DNA of 64,000 nucleotides from UBA2033 sp035345875 (GCA_035345875.1 DAORDH010000006.1:1-64000), one strand, 5' to 3'; shown: positions 55,058 through 64,000, counted from the first letter of the stretch. Notes: a model not told the origin generated them from the letters alone. Program-made: numbers and translations.

Positions 55058-55449
55058 ATTTCCACCACGAAGAGCACGAAGAAACACGAAGGGCTTTAGT
55101 TTAGAAGGTTGGATTTAAAGAGGTTTTGGAATTCGTTTAAAGTGTCATTCTCGAAATCCTCTATCGGGAATATTTATTTGAATAAAATATTCTTGAACTA
55201 ATCTATAGTGGAATAGTAAATCAATGTTTTATTCCTAAAAATGTCGAGCAGTTCACGCTACTTGCGGCTATTTCGTTTAAATATTTCTACCACGAAGAGC
55301 ACGAAGAAACACGAAGGGCTTTAGTTTAGAAGGTTGGATTTAAGGAGATTTTGGAATTCGTTCAAAGTGTCATTCTCGAAATCCTCTATAGGAAATAACT
55401 ATTTGAATAAAATATTCTTGAACTAATCGATAGTGGAATAGTAAATCAA
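55058..55449 (+). repeat. pair of direct repeats of about 167 bp
   Basis: 55058-55224 and 55283-55449 match with few differences, at an offset of 225 bp. Each starts with three close CACGAAG repeats (CACGAAGAGCACGAAGAAAC then CACGAAGG), continues GGGCTTTAGTTTAGAAGGTT and ends GGAATAGTAAATCAA. The CACGAAG-rich start resembles a motif seen between genes in many bacteria. The internal 58 bases differ. Confidence 0.9.
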
Positions 55450-55583
55450 GAATTCATTTCTCAGTTTGTAGTTTCACTTCCTTAAAATGTAGTTAGCGAA
55501 ATATAAAATCAAGATTTCATTTCTCAATTTGTAGTTTCAGTTCCTTAAAATGTAGTTAGCGAAACAGGAAATCAAGATTTCAT
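55444..55583 (+). repeat. 63-bp tandem repeat, about 2.2 copies
   Basis: Copies start at 55444, 55507 and 55570 with AATCAAGA(A/T)TTCAT. Two full copies (AATCAAG... to GTTAGCGAAA...) differ at few bases and the third breaks off after about 14. They begin inside the end of the second long repeat, so the tandem grew out of that tail. Confidence 0.88.
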
Positions 55584-55906
55584 ATTAACTACGCATGAAC
55601 TGGTGACTTGGTATAGTGGTTCGTATAGTGTTGCTATAGTCCTTGGTATAGTGAAACGATGTTTTGAGTATGGGAGGAAGTATTGTGGATAATATTCTAT
55701 ATGATAAATTGATTTATTCCAATTGCCTGAATATTCCTATTGACTTTTGGCTAGGAATAAAGGGAATTAGAGTTAGATAGTGTAGCTAGGTTTAAGTTTA
55801 GAAGCCCATTGACTCTGTTTAGCAAAGAAAATACAGAGCATTCTAATGCGTTTTTAGAATTAATGTCTGAGGGATGATAGAATAGCAAAGAAGGGAAAAA
55901 AGCAAG

Positions 55907-57493
55907 TTGGATAGTAAAAAAACTAAAAATAAAAAAGAAACAAAAGAAAAAGCAATAGAAGTAAATCTTTGGGATGCAGCAAACAAACTTCGGGGAAGTG
56001 TAGAGCCTGCCGAATACAAACATGTTGTGTTGGGATTGATTTTTTTAAAGTTTGCTAGCGATAAATTTGAAGAGCAGAGAGCTAAATTAATTTCTGAAGG
56101 GAAAGAAAAGTATATAGAGAAACCAGAATTTTATAATATGAACAATGTATTTTTCTTAGACGAAACTAGCAGGTGGAGTTTTTTAATCAGTAAATCCAAG
56201 CAAAATAATATCGCTCTTCTCATTGATACAGCACTCCATACAATTGAAAAAAATAATAAATCACTCAAGGGAGCGCTTCCTGATAATTATTTTTCTCGTC
56301 TGGGATTAGACACGACCAAACTTTCGTCGTTATTAGATACAATCAATGAGATTGAAACAACGAGTGATCCAAAGCAAGATGTTGTAGGAAAAGTGTATGA
56401 ATATTTTCTTTCTAAATTTGCATTGGCAGAGGGGAAAGGAAAAGGAGAATTCTATACGCCCAAGAGTATAGTAAATCTAATCACAGAGATGATTGAACCA
56501 TACAAAGGAATCATCTATGATCCTGCCTGTGGATCAGGCGGTATGTTTGTTCAAAGTATAAAGTTTATTGAAGCGCATAACGGTAATAAAAAAGAAGTTT
56601 CTATTTACGGACAGGAATATACAAACACTACTTATAAACTAGCAAAGATGAACCTAGCGATTAGAGGTATCAGTGGAAACCTAGGAGAAAAAGCAGCGAA
56701 TACATTTCTAAACGACCAACACAAAGATCTTAAAGCAGATTTTATAATGGCAAATCCACCCTTCAATCAAAAAGATTGGAGAGCAGAAAATGAACTAACT
56801 GATGATCCGCGTTGGCAAGGCTATGAAGTGCCGCCTACAGGCAATGCAAACTATGCTTGGATTTTAAATATGGTCAGTAAACTTTCTGAAAATGGAGTAG
56901 CTGGTTTTATTCTTGCAAACGGTGCTTTAAGCGGTGGGGGAACAGAATTAGAAATCAGAAAGAAATTGATTACAAATCAAATTGTAGAGGCGATTTTAGT
57001 TTTGCCGCAGGATATGTTTTATACAACTAACATCAGTGTTACTCTCTGGGTTTTAAATAAAAATAAAAAAGCTAAATCAAAAAAAGTGGGTGATGAAACG
57101 CGCAATTATAGAAATAGAGAAAATGAAATTCTATTCATGGATTTGAGGGAAATGGGAATTCCTTTTGAAAAGAAATACATTCAATTTTCGGAGGAAGAAA
57201 TTCAAAAGATTGCAGACACCTACCACAACTGGCAACAGGAAAATTACAAAAAAAAGTATAAAGACATTCCTGAATTTTGTTACAGTGCCACCATGGAAGA
57301 AGTCGCAAACAAAGACTATTCACTTGTCCCCAGCAAATATATCGAATTTGTAAACAGAGATGAAAACATTGATTTCGATGAAAAAATGCAATCTCTCCAA
57401 AAAGAAATAGGAGAGTTACTCAAAGAAGAATCCAAGTCCCGAAAAGAACTTTTGAATGTATTCAAGGAATTGGGGTATGAAATCAAATTATAA
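55907..57493 (+). CDS. hsdM: type I restriction-modification DNA methyltransferase subunit HsdM
   Basis: A 528-residue N6-adenine methyltransferase that modifies the recognition site with HsdS. N-terminal helical domain (NLWDAANKLRGSVEPAEYKH), then the SAM-binding YDPACGSGGMFVQS (about 204-215) and catalytic NPPF (283-286), with WRAENELTDDPRW as the type I hallmark region. It starts at TTG, with a GGGAAAAAAGCAAG run upstream; no better start is seen. hsdS overlaps its end by 17 bases. Confidence 0.97.
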   Translation: MDSKKTKNKKETKEKAIEVNLWDAANKLRGSVEPAEYKHVVLGLIFLKFASDKFEEQRAKLISEGKEKYIEKPEFYNMNNVFFLDETSRWSFLISKSKQNNIALLIDTALHTIEKNNKSLKGALPDNYFSRLGLDTTKLSSLLDTINEIETTSDPKQDVVGKVYEYFLSKFALAEGKGKGEFYTPKSIVNLITEMIEPYKGIIYDPACGSGGMFVQSIKFIEAHNGNKKEVSIYGQEYTNTTYKLAKMNLAIRGISGNLGEKAANTFLNDQHKDLKADFIMANPPFNQKDWRAENELTDDPRWQGYEVPPTGNANYAWILNMVSKLSENGVAGFILANGALSGGGTELEIRKKLITNQIVEAILVLPQDMFYTTNISVTLWVLNKNKKAKSKKVGDETRNYRNRENEILFMDLREMGIPFEKKYIQFSEEEIQKIADTYHNWQQENYKKKYKDIPEFCYSATMEEVANKDYSLVPSKYIEFVNRDENIDFDEKMQSLQKEIGELLKEESKSRKELLNVFKELGYEIKL

Positions 57494-58616
57494 AAGAATC
57501 GGGGATTTTATAAGATTAGTAGATGAAAGAAATACTGGTCTTAAAGTTCAAGAACTGATTGGTCTTACAATTTCAAAACAATTCATTCCCTCGGTTGCTA
57601 ATACGATTGGTTCTGATATGGAAAATTATAAAATTATAAGACAAAATCAATTTGCTTGTAGTTTAATGCAGGTTCGTAGAGATAAAAAAATCCCTGTAGC
57701 ACTTTTGAAAGATAAAGAAGTTGCTATTATATCGCAAGCATACCCAATTTTTGAAATTATTAATACAAAACATATACTACCTGAATATTTGATGATGTGG
57801 TTTTCTAGAAAAGAGTTTGATCGCGAAGCGTGTTTTTATGCTGTTGGTGGAGTTCGGGGTAGTTTGGAGTGGGAAGATTTTTCCAATATGAAACTCCCCG
57901 TTCCTTCTATCGAAAAACAAAAAGAGATCGTAAAAGAATATAATGTAATTCTAAACAGAATCGAACTCAACAATCAATTGATTCAAAAACTAGAAGAAAC
58001 CGCACAGGCAATTTATAAACAGTGGTTTGTGGATGGAGTTGATAAGGATAATTTGCCTGAGGGGTGGCGAGTTGGAAAGTTAAGGGAACTATGTGAATAC
58101 TCAAACAAACGAATTCAAATAGAAAAACTTAATTTAAACAATTATATTTCAACTGAGAATATGATACAAAATAGAGGAGGAATAACAAAAGCTAATAATC
58201 TACCTAATACAAACAATTTTACAAATTTTGAAATTGGTAATATTTTAATTTCAAATATTCGACCATATTTTAAGAAAATTTGGTTAGCTGATTTTAATGG
58301 TGGGTGTTCAAATGATGTTCTCTGCCTTGTTCCTTTTAATAATATACCTTCTTTGTATCTATATCAGATACTCGAAAAAGATAATTTTTTTGATTATGTA
58401 ATGGCAGGAAGTAAAGGAACCAAAATGCCACGAGGTGATAAAAAGTGGATCATGAATTATCCAGCGATCATCCCAGATAAAAAGATATTAGAGAAGTTCA
58501 ACTTAATATTAACCAATATTCAAAAAAAGATTTTTCTCATGAAACAAGAAGAAATAAAATTATTAGAACTAGAAGATTTTTTTGTGTCCAAACTAGCAAC
58601 TGAAGGCAGGGGATGA
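57477..58616 (+). CDS. hsdS: type I restriction-modification specificity subunit HsdS
   Basis: The subunit that reads the DNA target. It has two target recognition domains, the first from IGDFIRLVDERNTG (about 6-150) and the second from GKLRELCEYSNKRI (about 200-350). They are separated by a helical spacer (IVKEYNVILNRIELNNQLIQKLEETAQAIYKQWF), with a matching final helix (NLILTNIQKKIFLMKQEE). I start at the ATG at 57477 (AAGGAATTGGGGT before it); an ATG at 57456 would add seven residues. About 379 residues, typical. Recognition sequence not deducible. Confidence 0.95.
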   Translation: MKSNYKRIGDFIRLVDERNTGLKVQELIGLTISKQFIPSVANTIGSDMENYKIIRQNQFACSLMQVRRDKKIPVALLKDKEVAIISQAYPIFEIINTKHILPEYLMMWFSRKEFDREACFYAVGGVRGSLEWEDFSNMKLPVPSIEKQKEIVKEYNVILNRIELNNQLIQKLEETAQAIYKQWFVDGVDKDNLPEGWRVGKLRELCEYSNKRIQIEKLNLNNYISTENMIQNRGGITKANNLPNTNNFTNFEIGNILISNIRPYFKKIWLADFNGGCSNDVLCLVPFNNIPSLYLYQILEKDNFFDYVMAGSKGTKMPRGDKKWIMNYPAIIPDKKILEKFNLILTNIQKKIFLMKQEEIKLLELEDFFVSKLATEGRG

Positions 58617-58682
58617 AAATGTTTATCAATCGAAAGAACAGATGGGAAAATGAAAGAAGGATTTTTATTGTCCCGGGATTGA

Positions 58683-59621
58683 ATGGTAAATAATAATTAT
58701 ATGAATTTATTTGAAATAGAAAAAAAAGAAATCGAATCTGTTACTATCTTTTGTGATGAAAGAAAGAATATCAATGGTCAATGGAATTATTTAATTCTTC
58801 TGATTATACCAACCATTCAATTAGAAACAGCACTGGCAATACTTACGGAAAAGCGGAATCGAATTGGTTACAATTTTGAGCTGAAATTTTCAGATATAAA
58901 AAAAGATCATGGAGATAAATTTTTATTAGCGAGTGAATGGATTGATTTAATAAAGAAGGATTCTCAGAAGATTTTTCATTTTAAAATATTAGGAATAGAT
59001 ATTAGTAAATTCAAAAATAAAAATTTTGGAGGAGATGTAAAGAAAGGAGAATATTCTGCGAATATGTACAATCGTTTTTTCAGAACAAATTTATTAGGAT
59101 TAAAGTATTTTTTTAATCCATTAAATATTGATAATATTTTTCATGATACAGAAGGCAATTTAGAAAACCATTCCTATTTCAATTGGCATTCGATATGGAA
59201 GGTAAATACTACCGAGGACAATATAACTATAAATTCTAAAAGAATTTATTTTATAAACTCCAATCATAATTTAGAAGCAGAATATTCGAATTATTCTCAG
59301 TTGATCCAACTTTCAGATATAGTTTTGGGAAGTGTTTCAAATTGCTTTGATACCAATATGAATAATATTGGACAACAAAAACTATCCTTGAAAATAAAAG
59401 ATTTAGTTGAAAGAATAATAAACAATCCACTCAATAAAAACAGTAGCTATAACTATTATAAAAGATGTGATATATCTTTTTTCCCAAGTGAACCTATTCA
59501 TGAGCCTGAATCTTCGCAAGCTAAATTAGAGGGTTGGATATATAGAAAAAGAAATCTAGTGATTAATTCCTCTGAAATAAAAACTAAGATAGACAATCAA
59601 CTTAAATTTAAAATGGAATAA
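58683..59621 (+). CDS. DUF3800-like protein in the restriction locus
   Basis: A 312-residue soluble protein. TIFCDERKN near the N-terminus matches the early Asp-Glu motif of DUF3800, with a central FHDTEGN and a late LIQLSDIVLGSVSN, which corresponds to the family's QxADxxxG. These Asp residues sit as in RNase H-like folds, so a nuclease is possible but unproven. DUF3800 genes are frequent in defence and mobile regions. It sits between hsdS and rhuM on the same strand. Codon use is very AT-rich, like an acquired gene. Confidence 0.68.
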   Translation: MVNNNYMNLFEIEKKEIESVTIFCDERKNINGQWNYLILLIIPTIQLETALAILTEKRNRIGYNFELKFSDIKKDHGDKFLLASEWIDLIKKDSQKIFHFKILGIDISKFKNKNFGGDVKKGEYSANMYNRFFRTNLLGLKYFFNPLNIDNIFHDTEGNLENHSYFNWHSIWKVNTTEDNITINSKRIYFINSNHNLEAEYSNYSQLIQLSDIVLGSVSNCFDTNMNNIGQQKLSLKIKDLVERIINNPLNKNSSYNYYKRCDISFFPSEPIHEPESSQAKLEGWIYRKRNLVINSSEIKTKIDNQLKFKME

Positions 59622-59954
59622 TTGAATATGTGTTCGGATATATTATTGGAATTTAAAAATTTTATCAACTTAAAAAACATATTCGAAAATTGGTCAATAG
59701 ACGTTATGCGATTTAAAAAGAAGGTTCCAGTAAATGTGCGGTATCTCCAGTCAATTGGATCAATGCAAAATTTAGAGGAAATGATGGCAGTTATGATTCT
59801 AATCATAAATTTTGAACTGTATATGGGGAGTGTTTTGATATCAATGAACTACACTTTCTGGAAAACAAAATTCGAGGAATCATTAGATTTTAGTAACAAA
59901 ATAGATCATCAGTTTTGTTTCCATTACATAACAAAAATACATGAGTATTGTTAA
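59622..59954 (+). CDS. small protein or remnant between DUF3800-like gene and rhuM
   Basis: A 110-codon open frame starting at TTG directly after the previous stop (TAATTG). The product is rich in Met, Ile and Phe, with no motif that I recognise. Another frame over 59737-59870 reads as more ordinary protein (PVNWINAKFRGNDGSYDSNH, then VYGECFDINELHFLENKI) but is broken by a stop. That suggests a decayed gene rather than a functional one. I keep it as doubtful. Confidence 0.35.
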   Translation: MNMCSDILLEFKNFINLKNIFENWSIDVMRFKKKVPVNVRYLQSIGSMQNLEEMMAVMILIINFELYMGSVLISMNYTFWKTKFEESLDFSNKIDHQFCFHYITKIHEYC

Positions 59955-59971
59955 AAAGGCTTTAATTTAAT

Positions 59972-61021
59972 ATGACCAACTCTCCCCACAACAGTGAAAT
60001 TCTAATCTATCAAAATCCAGAAGGCAAAATCAAAATCGATGTTCGTCTGGAAGATGAAACTGTTTGGTTAACACAAGCTCAAATCTGTGAACTCTTTCAA
60101 AAATCAAAATCTACAATTAGTGAGCATATAAAAAATATTTTCGAAGAAGAGGAACTAGATGAGAAACTGGTTGTTCGGAATTTCCGAACAACCAGTCGGC
60201 ATGGAGCTATTCCAGAAAAAAAGCAGGAAATAGAAGTAAAAGGTTACAACTTAGATGTAATTATTTCTGTTGGGTATCGAGTAAAATCTACGCAAGGAAC
60301 TAAGTTTCGAATTTGGGCAACCCAAAGATTGAAAGATCACATTATTAAGGGATTTACCCTCAATGAGGATCGATTCAAATCTGGGAATTCGATGAATTAT
60401 TTTTCTGAATTACAAGAACGAATTCGGGAGATTAGACTTTCGGAAAGATTTTTCTATCAGAAGATCAAGGATATTTATACAACGAGCATTGACTATGATC
60501 CAAAAGATGAGAAGACTATTGAATTTTTTAAAGTAGTTCAAAATAAATTGCTGTGGGCAATAAGCAGTCAGACGGCTGCAGAATTAATTTATAAAAGGGT
60601 AGATGCAAATTTACCGTTACTAGGTATGCAGTCCTTTGATAAGAAATCTAATGTATCTATCAAAAAATCTGATGTTGGTATAGCTAAGAATTTTTTGAAT
60701 GAAGACGAAATTAAATTACTTGGATTATTGGTGGAGCAATATTTGGCATTTGCGGAAGCTATGGCACAACAAAAAATTCCTATGTATATGAAAGATTGGA
60801 TTTCCAGACTCGATTCTATTCTACAATTAAATGGACGAGAACTATTAACACATGCGGGAAGAATCAGTCATGAGATGGCAATCCAAAGATCGCAAGAAGA
60901 GTTTGAAAAATATAAACAAGCAGAAAGAGAAAAACAAAAAGAAGATAGCTTAAAAGAATTAGAAGAGGATATTCAGAAACTGAATAAGAAATCTATTCAA
61001 AATGAGAGTAAAGGAAAATAA
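59972..61021 (+). CDS. rhuM: RhuM family protein
   Basis: A 349-residue protein of the RhuM family, named from a Salmonella pathogenicity island. An N-terminal helix-turn-helix-like region (VWLTQAQICELFQKSKSTI) is followed by VVRNFRTTSRHGA and the family core YNLDVIISVGYRVKST, then GTKFRIWATQRLKDHIIKG. The C-terminus is a long charged helix. RhuM genes often lie inside type I restriction loci and are suspected to modulate them; biochemical role unknown. It lies 23 bases before hsdR. A 31-base perfect palindrome sits inside the gene (60166-60196). Confidence 0.92.
   Translation: MTNSPHNSEILIYQNPEGKIKIDVRLEDETVWLTQAQICELFQKSKSTISEHIKNIFEEEELDEKLVVRNFRTTSRHGAIPEKKQEIEVKGYNLDVIISVGYRVKSTQGTKFRIWATQRLKDHIIKGFTLNEDRFKSGNSMNYFSELQERIREIRLSERFFYQKIKDIYTTSIDYDPKDEKTIEFFKVVQNKLLWAISSQTAAELIYKRVDANLPLLGMQSFDKKSNVSIKKSDVGIAKNFLNEDEIKLLGLLVEQYLAFAEAMAQQKIPMYMKDWISRLDSILQLNGRELLTHAGRISHEMAIQRSQEEFEKYKQAEREKQKEDSLKELEEDIQKLNKKSIQNESKGK
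60166..60196 (+). repeat. perfect 31-base palindrome within rhuM
   Basis: ACTGGTTGTTCGGAA and TTCCGAACAACCAGT flank a single T at 60181, with no mismatch in 15 pairs. It lies in frame across the VVRNFRTT segment of rhuM. Its size is well beyond chance in a coding region. Confidence 0.92.
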
Positions 61022-61044
61022 GTTCTGAAGTAGGGCTAAACACA

Positions 61045-64000
61045 ATGAAATTCACTGAAGAAAAATTAGAACAAACCTTTATTGAGTTGCTTAAGAACGA
61101 AGGGTATTCACATATTCTAGGAAATAACGTTACTCGAAAAATGGATGAAGTTATTCTAGAAGATGATTTACGAAAATATTTATTCACTCACTATTTATCT
61201 GAAGGAATTACTCTAAACGAAGTAGATTCAATTTTACTCAAACTCAAATCTCTTCCTTCTTCTGATCTTTACGAAAGCAATAAACTTTTTATACAGTATA
61301 TTACAGATGGTTTTATTCTAAAGAGAGAAGATCAAACCCAAAAAGATATTTTGATACATCTAATTGATTATACGGAAGCAGATAAGAATATATATAAATT
61401 TGTGAATCAATTAGAAATTGTAGGCACTGAAAAAAGAATCCCGGATGGAATTTTATTTCTGAATGGTTTACCTTTGGTTGTATTTGAATTCAAATCTGCA
61501 ATCCGAGAAGATGCAACGATTCATGATGCCTATGTTCAATTGACAACTCGGTATCGAAGAGATATTCCTGAATTATTTAAATACAACGCATTTTGTGTAA
61601 TCAGCGATGGTGCAAATAATAAAGCAGGCTCTTTCTTTGCTCCCTATGAGTTCTATTATGGATGGAGAAGAGTGGCTGGTTTAGCTAAAGACGTAGATGG
61701 AATAAATAGTATGTTCACTCTCATTCAAGGAATGTTTGATAGAAGTAGACTTCGTGATATCATTCACAATTTTATCTTTATTCCAGATTCAAGTAAGAAA
61801 GATGAAAAGATTGTTTGCCGTTATCCTCAATACTATGCAGCTAGAGCATTGTATGAGAATATTTTAAAAGCATTAAAGCCCGAGGGCAATGGAAAAGGGG
61901 GAACTTATTTTGGAGCCACTGGCTGTGGTAAGAGTTTCACAATGCTTTTTCTAACTAGATTATTAATGAAAAGTGAACATCTTGAAAGTCCAACCATTGT
62001 TTTAATAACAGATCGTACTGATCTAGATGATCAACTTTCAACTCAATTTATCAACGCTAAAAAATTTATTGGAGACAATACAGTAGAAAGTGTTGAAAGT
62101 CGTGCAGATTTAAGAGAGAAATTACAGGGTAGAAAAAGTGGGGGAGTATTTTTAACTACAATTCATAAATTTACAGAGGACATAGAATTACTTACAACTA
62201 GAACAAATGTAATTTGTATATCAGATGAAGCTCACAGAAGTCAGATAAATCTGGATCAAAAGATAAAAATAACTTCTACTGGAGTTACTAAAACTTTTGG
62301 ATTTGCAAAATACTTACATGATTCTTTACCGAATGCAACGTATGTTGGTTTTACCGGAACTCCTATAGACGCAACGTTAGATGTCTTTGGAAAAGTAATA
62401 GATGCATATACAATGACAGAATCTGTAAGAGATGAAGTAACAGTTCGAATCGTTTATGAAGGTAGAGCTGCTAAAGTAATTTTGAAAAATAGTGAATTAG
62501 AAAAAATTGAACGTTATTATGAAGAAGCCGCTGAACTAGGAGCAAATGAATACCAGATAGATAAAAGCAAAGAAGAGACAGCAAACATGTATGCAATTTT
62601 AGGAGATCCTAAACGATTACAAGAGGTTGCTCAGGATTTTGTAAAACATTATGAAAAAAGAACTTCGGAAGGCTCAACAGTAAATGGTAAAGCTATGTTT
62701 GTAAGCAGTAATAGAGAAATTGCTTATCAACTCTATAAAAATATTATCTCAATCAGACCTGAATGGGCTGAAATACGAGAAGCAGATATAGGAGTGGAAC
62801 TAACGGAAAAAGATAAGAAAGAATTAAAACCAATTGAAAAAATTAAATTAGTTATGACTCGAAATCAAGATGATTCTAAAGAATTGTATGGTTTATTAGG
62901 AACAAAAGATTTTAGAAAAGAATTAGATCGACAATTTAAAAATCCCAAATCAAATTTTAAAATCGCAATAGTAGTTGATATGTGGCTCACTGGCTTTGAC
63001 GTTCCTTTTTTAGATAGTATCTACATTGATAAACCCATACAACAGCATAATTTGATTCAGACTATTTCAAGAGTGAATCGTAGATATGCAGGTAAAAATA
63101 AAGGACTAGTTATAGATTATATAGGAATCAAAAAACAAATGAATTTGGCTCTTGCTAAATATAATAAAGGAGATGAGGATAATTTTGAAGATATAGAACA
63201 GTCTATTGTAGTTGTCAAAGATCACTTAGATTTATTAGGCAAATTAATGCATACGTTTGATAATTCAAAGTATTTTAAAGGGAGTAATCTTGAACAACTC
63301 ACTACATTAAACTTAGCGGCTGAGTTCGTTCAGCAAACAAAAGACGTTGAAAATAGATTTATGGGGTTAGTAAAACGTTTGAAAGCTGCATATGATATAT
63401 GTGTTGGAAGTGAAAAGTTAAGTCAAACACAAAGGGATTATACACATTTCTACTTAGCAATTCGCTCCATTATTATTAAATTAACTAAAGGCAATGCGCC
63501 TGATGTTGCCCAAATGAATGCTAGAGTTCGAGAAATGATCAAAGATGCATTACAAAGTGATGGTGTTGAGGAAATTTTCAAATTAGGAGAAGAAGAATCA
63601 GAACAAGATATATTCAATGAAGATTATTTAGCAAAAATTAATAAAATTAAATTACCAAATACAAAAATCAAATTACTTCAAATGCTATTAGCAAGAGTCA
63701 TAGGTGAAATAAAAAAAATCAATAAAGTAAAAGGTATTGATTTCACAAAAAAAATGCAGGCTATTGTGGAACGTTATAATAATAGAAATCAGAATGATAT
63801 TTTTAAAAGTGAAGTATATGAAGAAATGGCTGAAGCTTTAACAAATCTAATCTGGGATGTTCATAAAGAGTTTAAAGCAGGTCATGAACTTGGAATTGAT
63901 TTTGAAGAAAAGGCTTTCTACGATATTCTCAAAGAATTATGTATAAAGTATGACTTTAAATATCCTGAAGACAAAATGATAGCTTTGTCTAAAGCAGTAA
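61045..64000 (+). CDS. hsdR: type I restriction enzyme subunit HsdR, 3' end beyond the window
   Basis: The motor and nuclease subunit of the type I system. The open frame runs from the ATG at 61045 to the window end without a stop (985 codons seen). An N-terminal PD-ExK nuclease is visible (Pro-Asp134, Glu148-x-Lys150 in VVFEFKSA). Next is the helicase: Walker A FGATGCGKSFTM (Gly290-Ser297), DEAH (394-397) in CISDEAHRSQ, VGFTGTPID, and later MWLTGFDVPFLDS and QTISRVNRRYAG, which are superfamily 2 motifs V and VI. It needs HsdM and HsdS to cut. The locus order hsdM-hsdS-extra genes-hsdR is common. Confidence 0.96.
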   Translation, partial: MKFTEEKLEQTFIELLKNEGYSHILGNNVTRKMDEVILEDDLRKYLFTHYLSEGITLNEVDSILLKLKSLPSSDLYESNKLFIQYITDGFILKREDQTQKDILIHLIDYTEADKNIYKFVNQLEIVGTEKRIPDGILFLNGLPLVVFEFKSAIREDATIHDAYVQLTTRYRRDIPELFKYNAFCVISDGANNKAGSFFAPYEFYYGWRRVAGLAKDVDGINSMFTLIQGMFDRSRLRDIIHNFIFIPDSSKKDEKIVCRYPQYYAARALYENILKALKPEGNGKGGTYFGATGCGKSFTMLFLTRLLMKSEHLESPTIVLITDRTDLDDQLSTQFINAKKFIGDNTVESVESRADLREKLQGRKSGGVFLTTIHKFTEDIELLTTRTNVICISDEAHRSQINLDQKIKITSTGVTKTFGFAKYLHDSLPNATYVGFTGTPIDATLDVFGKVIDAYTMTESVRDEVTVRIVYEGRAAKVILKNSELEKIERYYEEAAELGANEYQIDKSKEETANMYAILGDPKRLQEVAQDFVKHYEKRTSEGSTVNGKAMFVSSNREIAYQLYKNIISIRPEWAEIREADIGVELTEKDKKELKPIEKIKLVMTRNQDDSKELYGLLGTKDFRKELDRQFKNPKSNFKIAIVVDMWLTGFDVPFLDSIYIDKPIQQHNLIQTISRVNRRYAGKNKGLVIDYIGIKKQMNLALAKYNKGDEDNFEDIEQSIVVVKDHLDLLGKLMHTFDNSKYFKGSNLEQLTTLNLAAEFVQQTKDVENRFMGLVKRLKAAYDICVGSEKLSQTQRDYTHFYLAIRSIIIKLTKGNAPDVAQMNARVREMIKDALQSDGVEEIFKLGEEESEQDIFNEDYLAKINKIKLPNTKIKLLQMLLARVIGEIKKINKVKGIDFTKKMQAIVERYNNRNQNDIFKSEVYEEMAEALTNLIWDVHKEFKAGHELGIDFEEKAFYDILKELCIKYDFKYPEDKMIALSKAV

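Larger units (their letters stand above)
55027..55906. other. 880-bp repeat-filled stretch before the restriction locus
   Basis: No gene is visible. It is filled with direct repeats: a 167-bp pair (55058-55224 and 55283-55449), a 63-bp tandem (55444-55583) and short GTATAGTG-like repeats around 55610-55655. It separates the housekeeping genes from the type I restriction locus and may mark an insertion boundary. Confidence 0.7.

Noticed and set aside
55444..55583. Possible CRISPR array
   Set aside because: The units are direct 63-bp tandems without distinct spacers between short repeats, and no cas genes are seen.
58613..58693. Short 26-codon frame overlapping the hsdS stop
   Set aside because: It begins inside the hsdS stop codon (ATGA) but is too short and lacks any recognised content.
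55027..64000. Prophage or insertion sequence at the restriction locus
   Set aside because: No integrase, transposase, phage structural genes or terminal inverted repeats were seen; only the direct repeats before hsdM hint at mobility.

Overview
The window looks like a piece of a chromosome from a member of the Leptospiraceae (Leptospira or a close relative). It is AT-rich. It encodes lipoprotein families typical of that group: DUF1554 with Calx-beta-like repeats, an LruC-domain lipoprotein and a DUF1566 lipoprotein. It also has several 7TMR-DISM membrane signalling proteins, many SPII (lipobox) signal peptides and TonB receptors with an N-terminal coiled coil. The assignment rests on recognising families by eye; no database search was possible.

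Layout. Positions 1-311 (minus strand) hold a tRNA-Cys followed by a tandem duplication that contains 5' pieces of a tRNA-Leu. Positions 373-4626 form a tightly overlapping minus-strand operon gatC-gatA-hisF-Na+/solute symporter. Positions 4722-8291 hold two periplasmic-binding-type proteins divergent from a HAMP-SpoIIE phosphatase. Positions 8298-11837 pair a TonB receptor with a lipoprotein resembling an isolated 5'-nucleotidase C-terminal domain. Then come a GHKL-like ATPase protein, a double-length ThyX-like protein, an M20 amidohydrolase and a tiny KTPA-repeat lipoprotein with a clear terminator. They are followed by an epoxide-hydrolase-like/PP2C pair and a LURP-one-like/penicillin-acylase-like pair. 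From 21737 to 39149 the window is dominated by 7TMR-DISM signalling: two class III cyclases and one SpoIIE-type phosphatase whose 5' end is frameshifted. Among these sit a second symporter, a D,D-carboxypeptidase and two surface lipoproteins. Positions 39524-52888 carry a DUF1566 lipoprotein, a decayed lipoprotein gene and a run of hom, a small gene, STAS, FIST and GGDEF-EAL. They also carry a small lipoprotein, a second TonB receptor, a DUF190 protein, lepA and a second copy of the GHKL-like family. sppA follows. A repeat-filled 880-bp gap then leads into a type I restriction-modification locus (hsdM, hsdS, DUF3800-like, small ORF, rhuM, hsdR) that runs off the right end.

How the genes work together. 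Housekeeping functions (tRNA amidation, histidine and threonine/methionine pathways, translation factor EF4, peptidoglycan trimming) are mixed with an unusually large set of signalling parts. These are three PP2C/SpoIIE phosphatases, one STAS protein, two GHKL-like proteins, two adenylate-cyclase-like proteins, and one diguanylate cyclase/phosphodiesterase beside a FIST sensor. The phosphatase, STAS and GHKL set is what a partner-switching network needs, although the parts are scattered and their pairing is inference. The right end is an accessory, probably horizontally acquired, defence locus.
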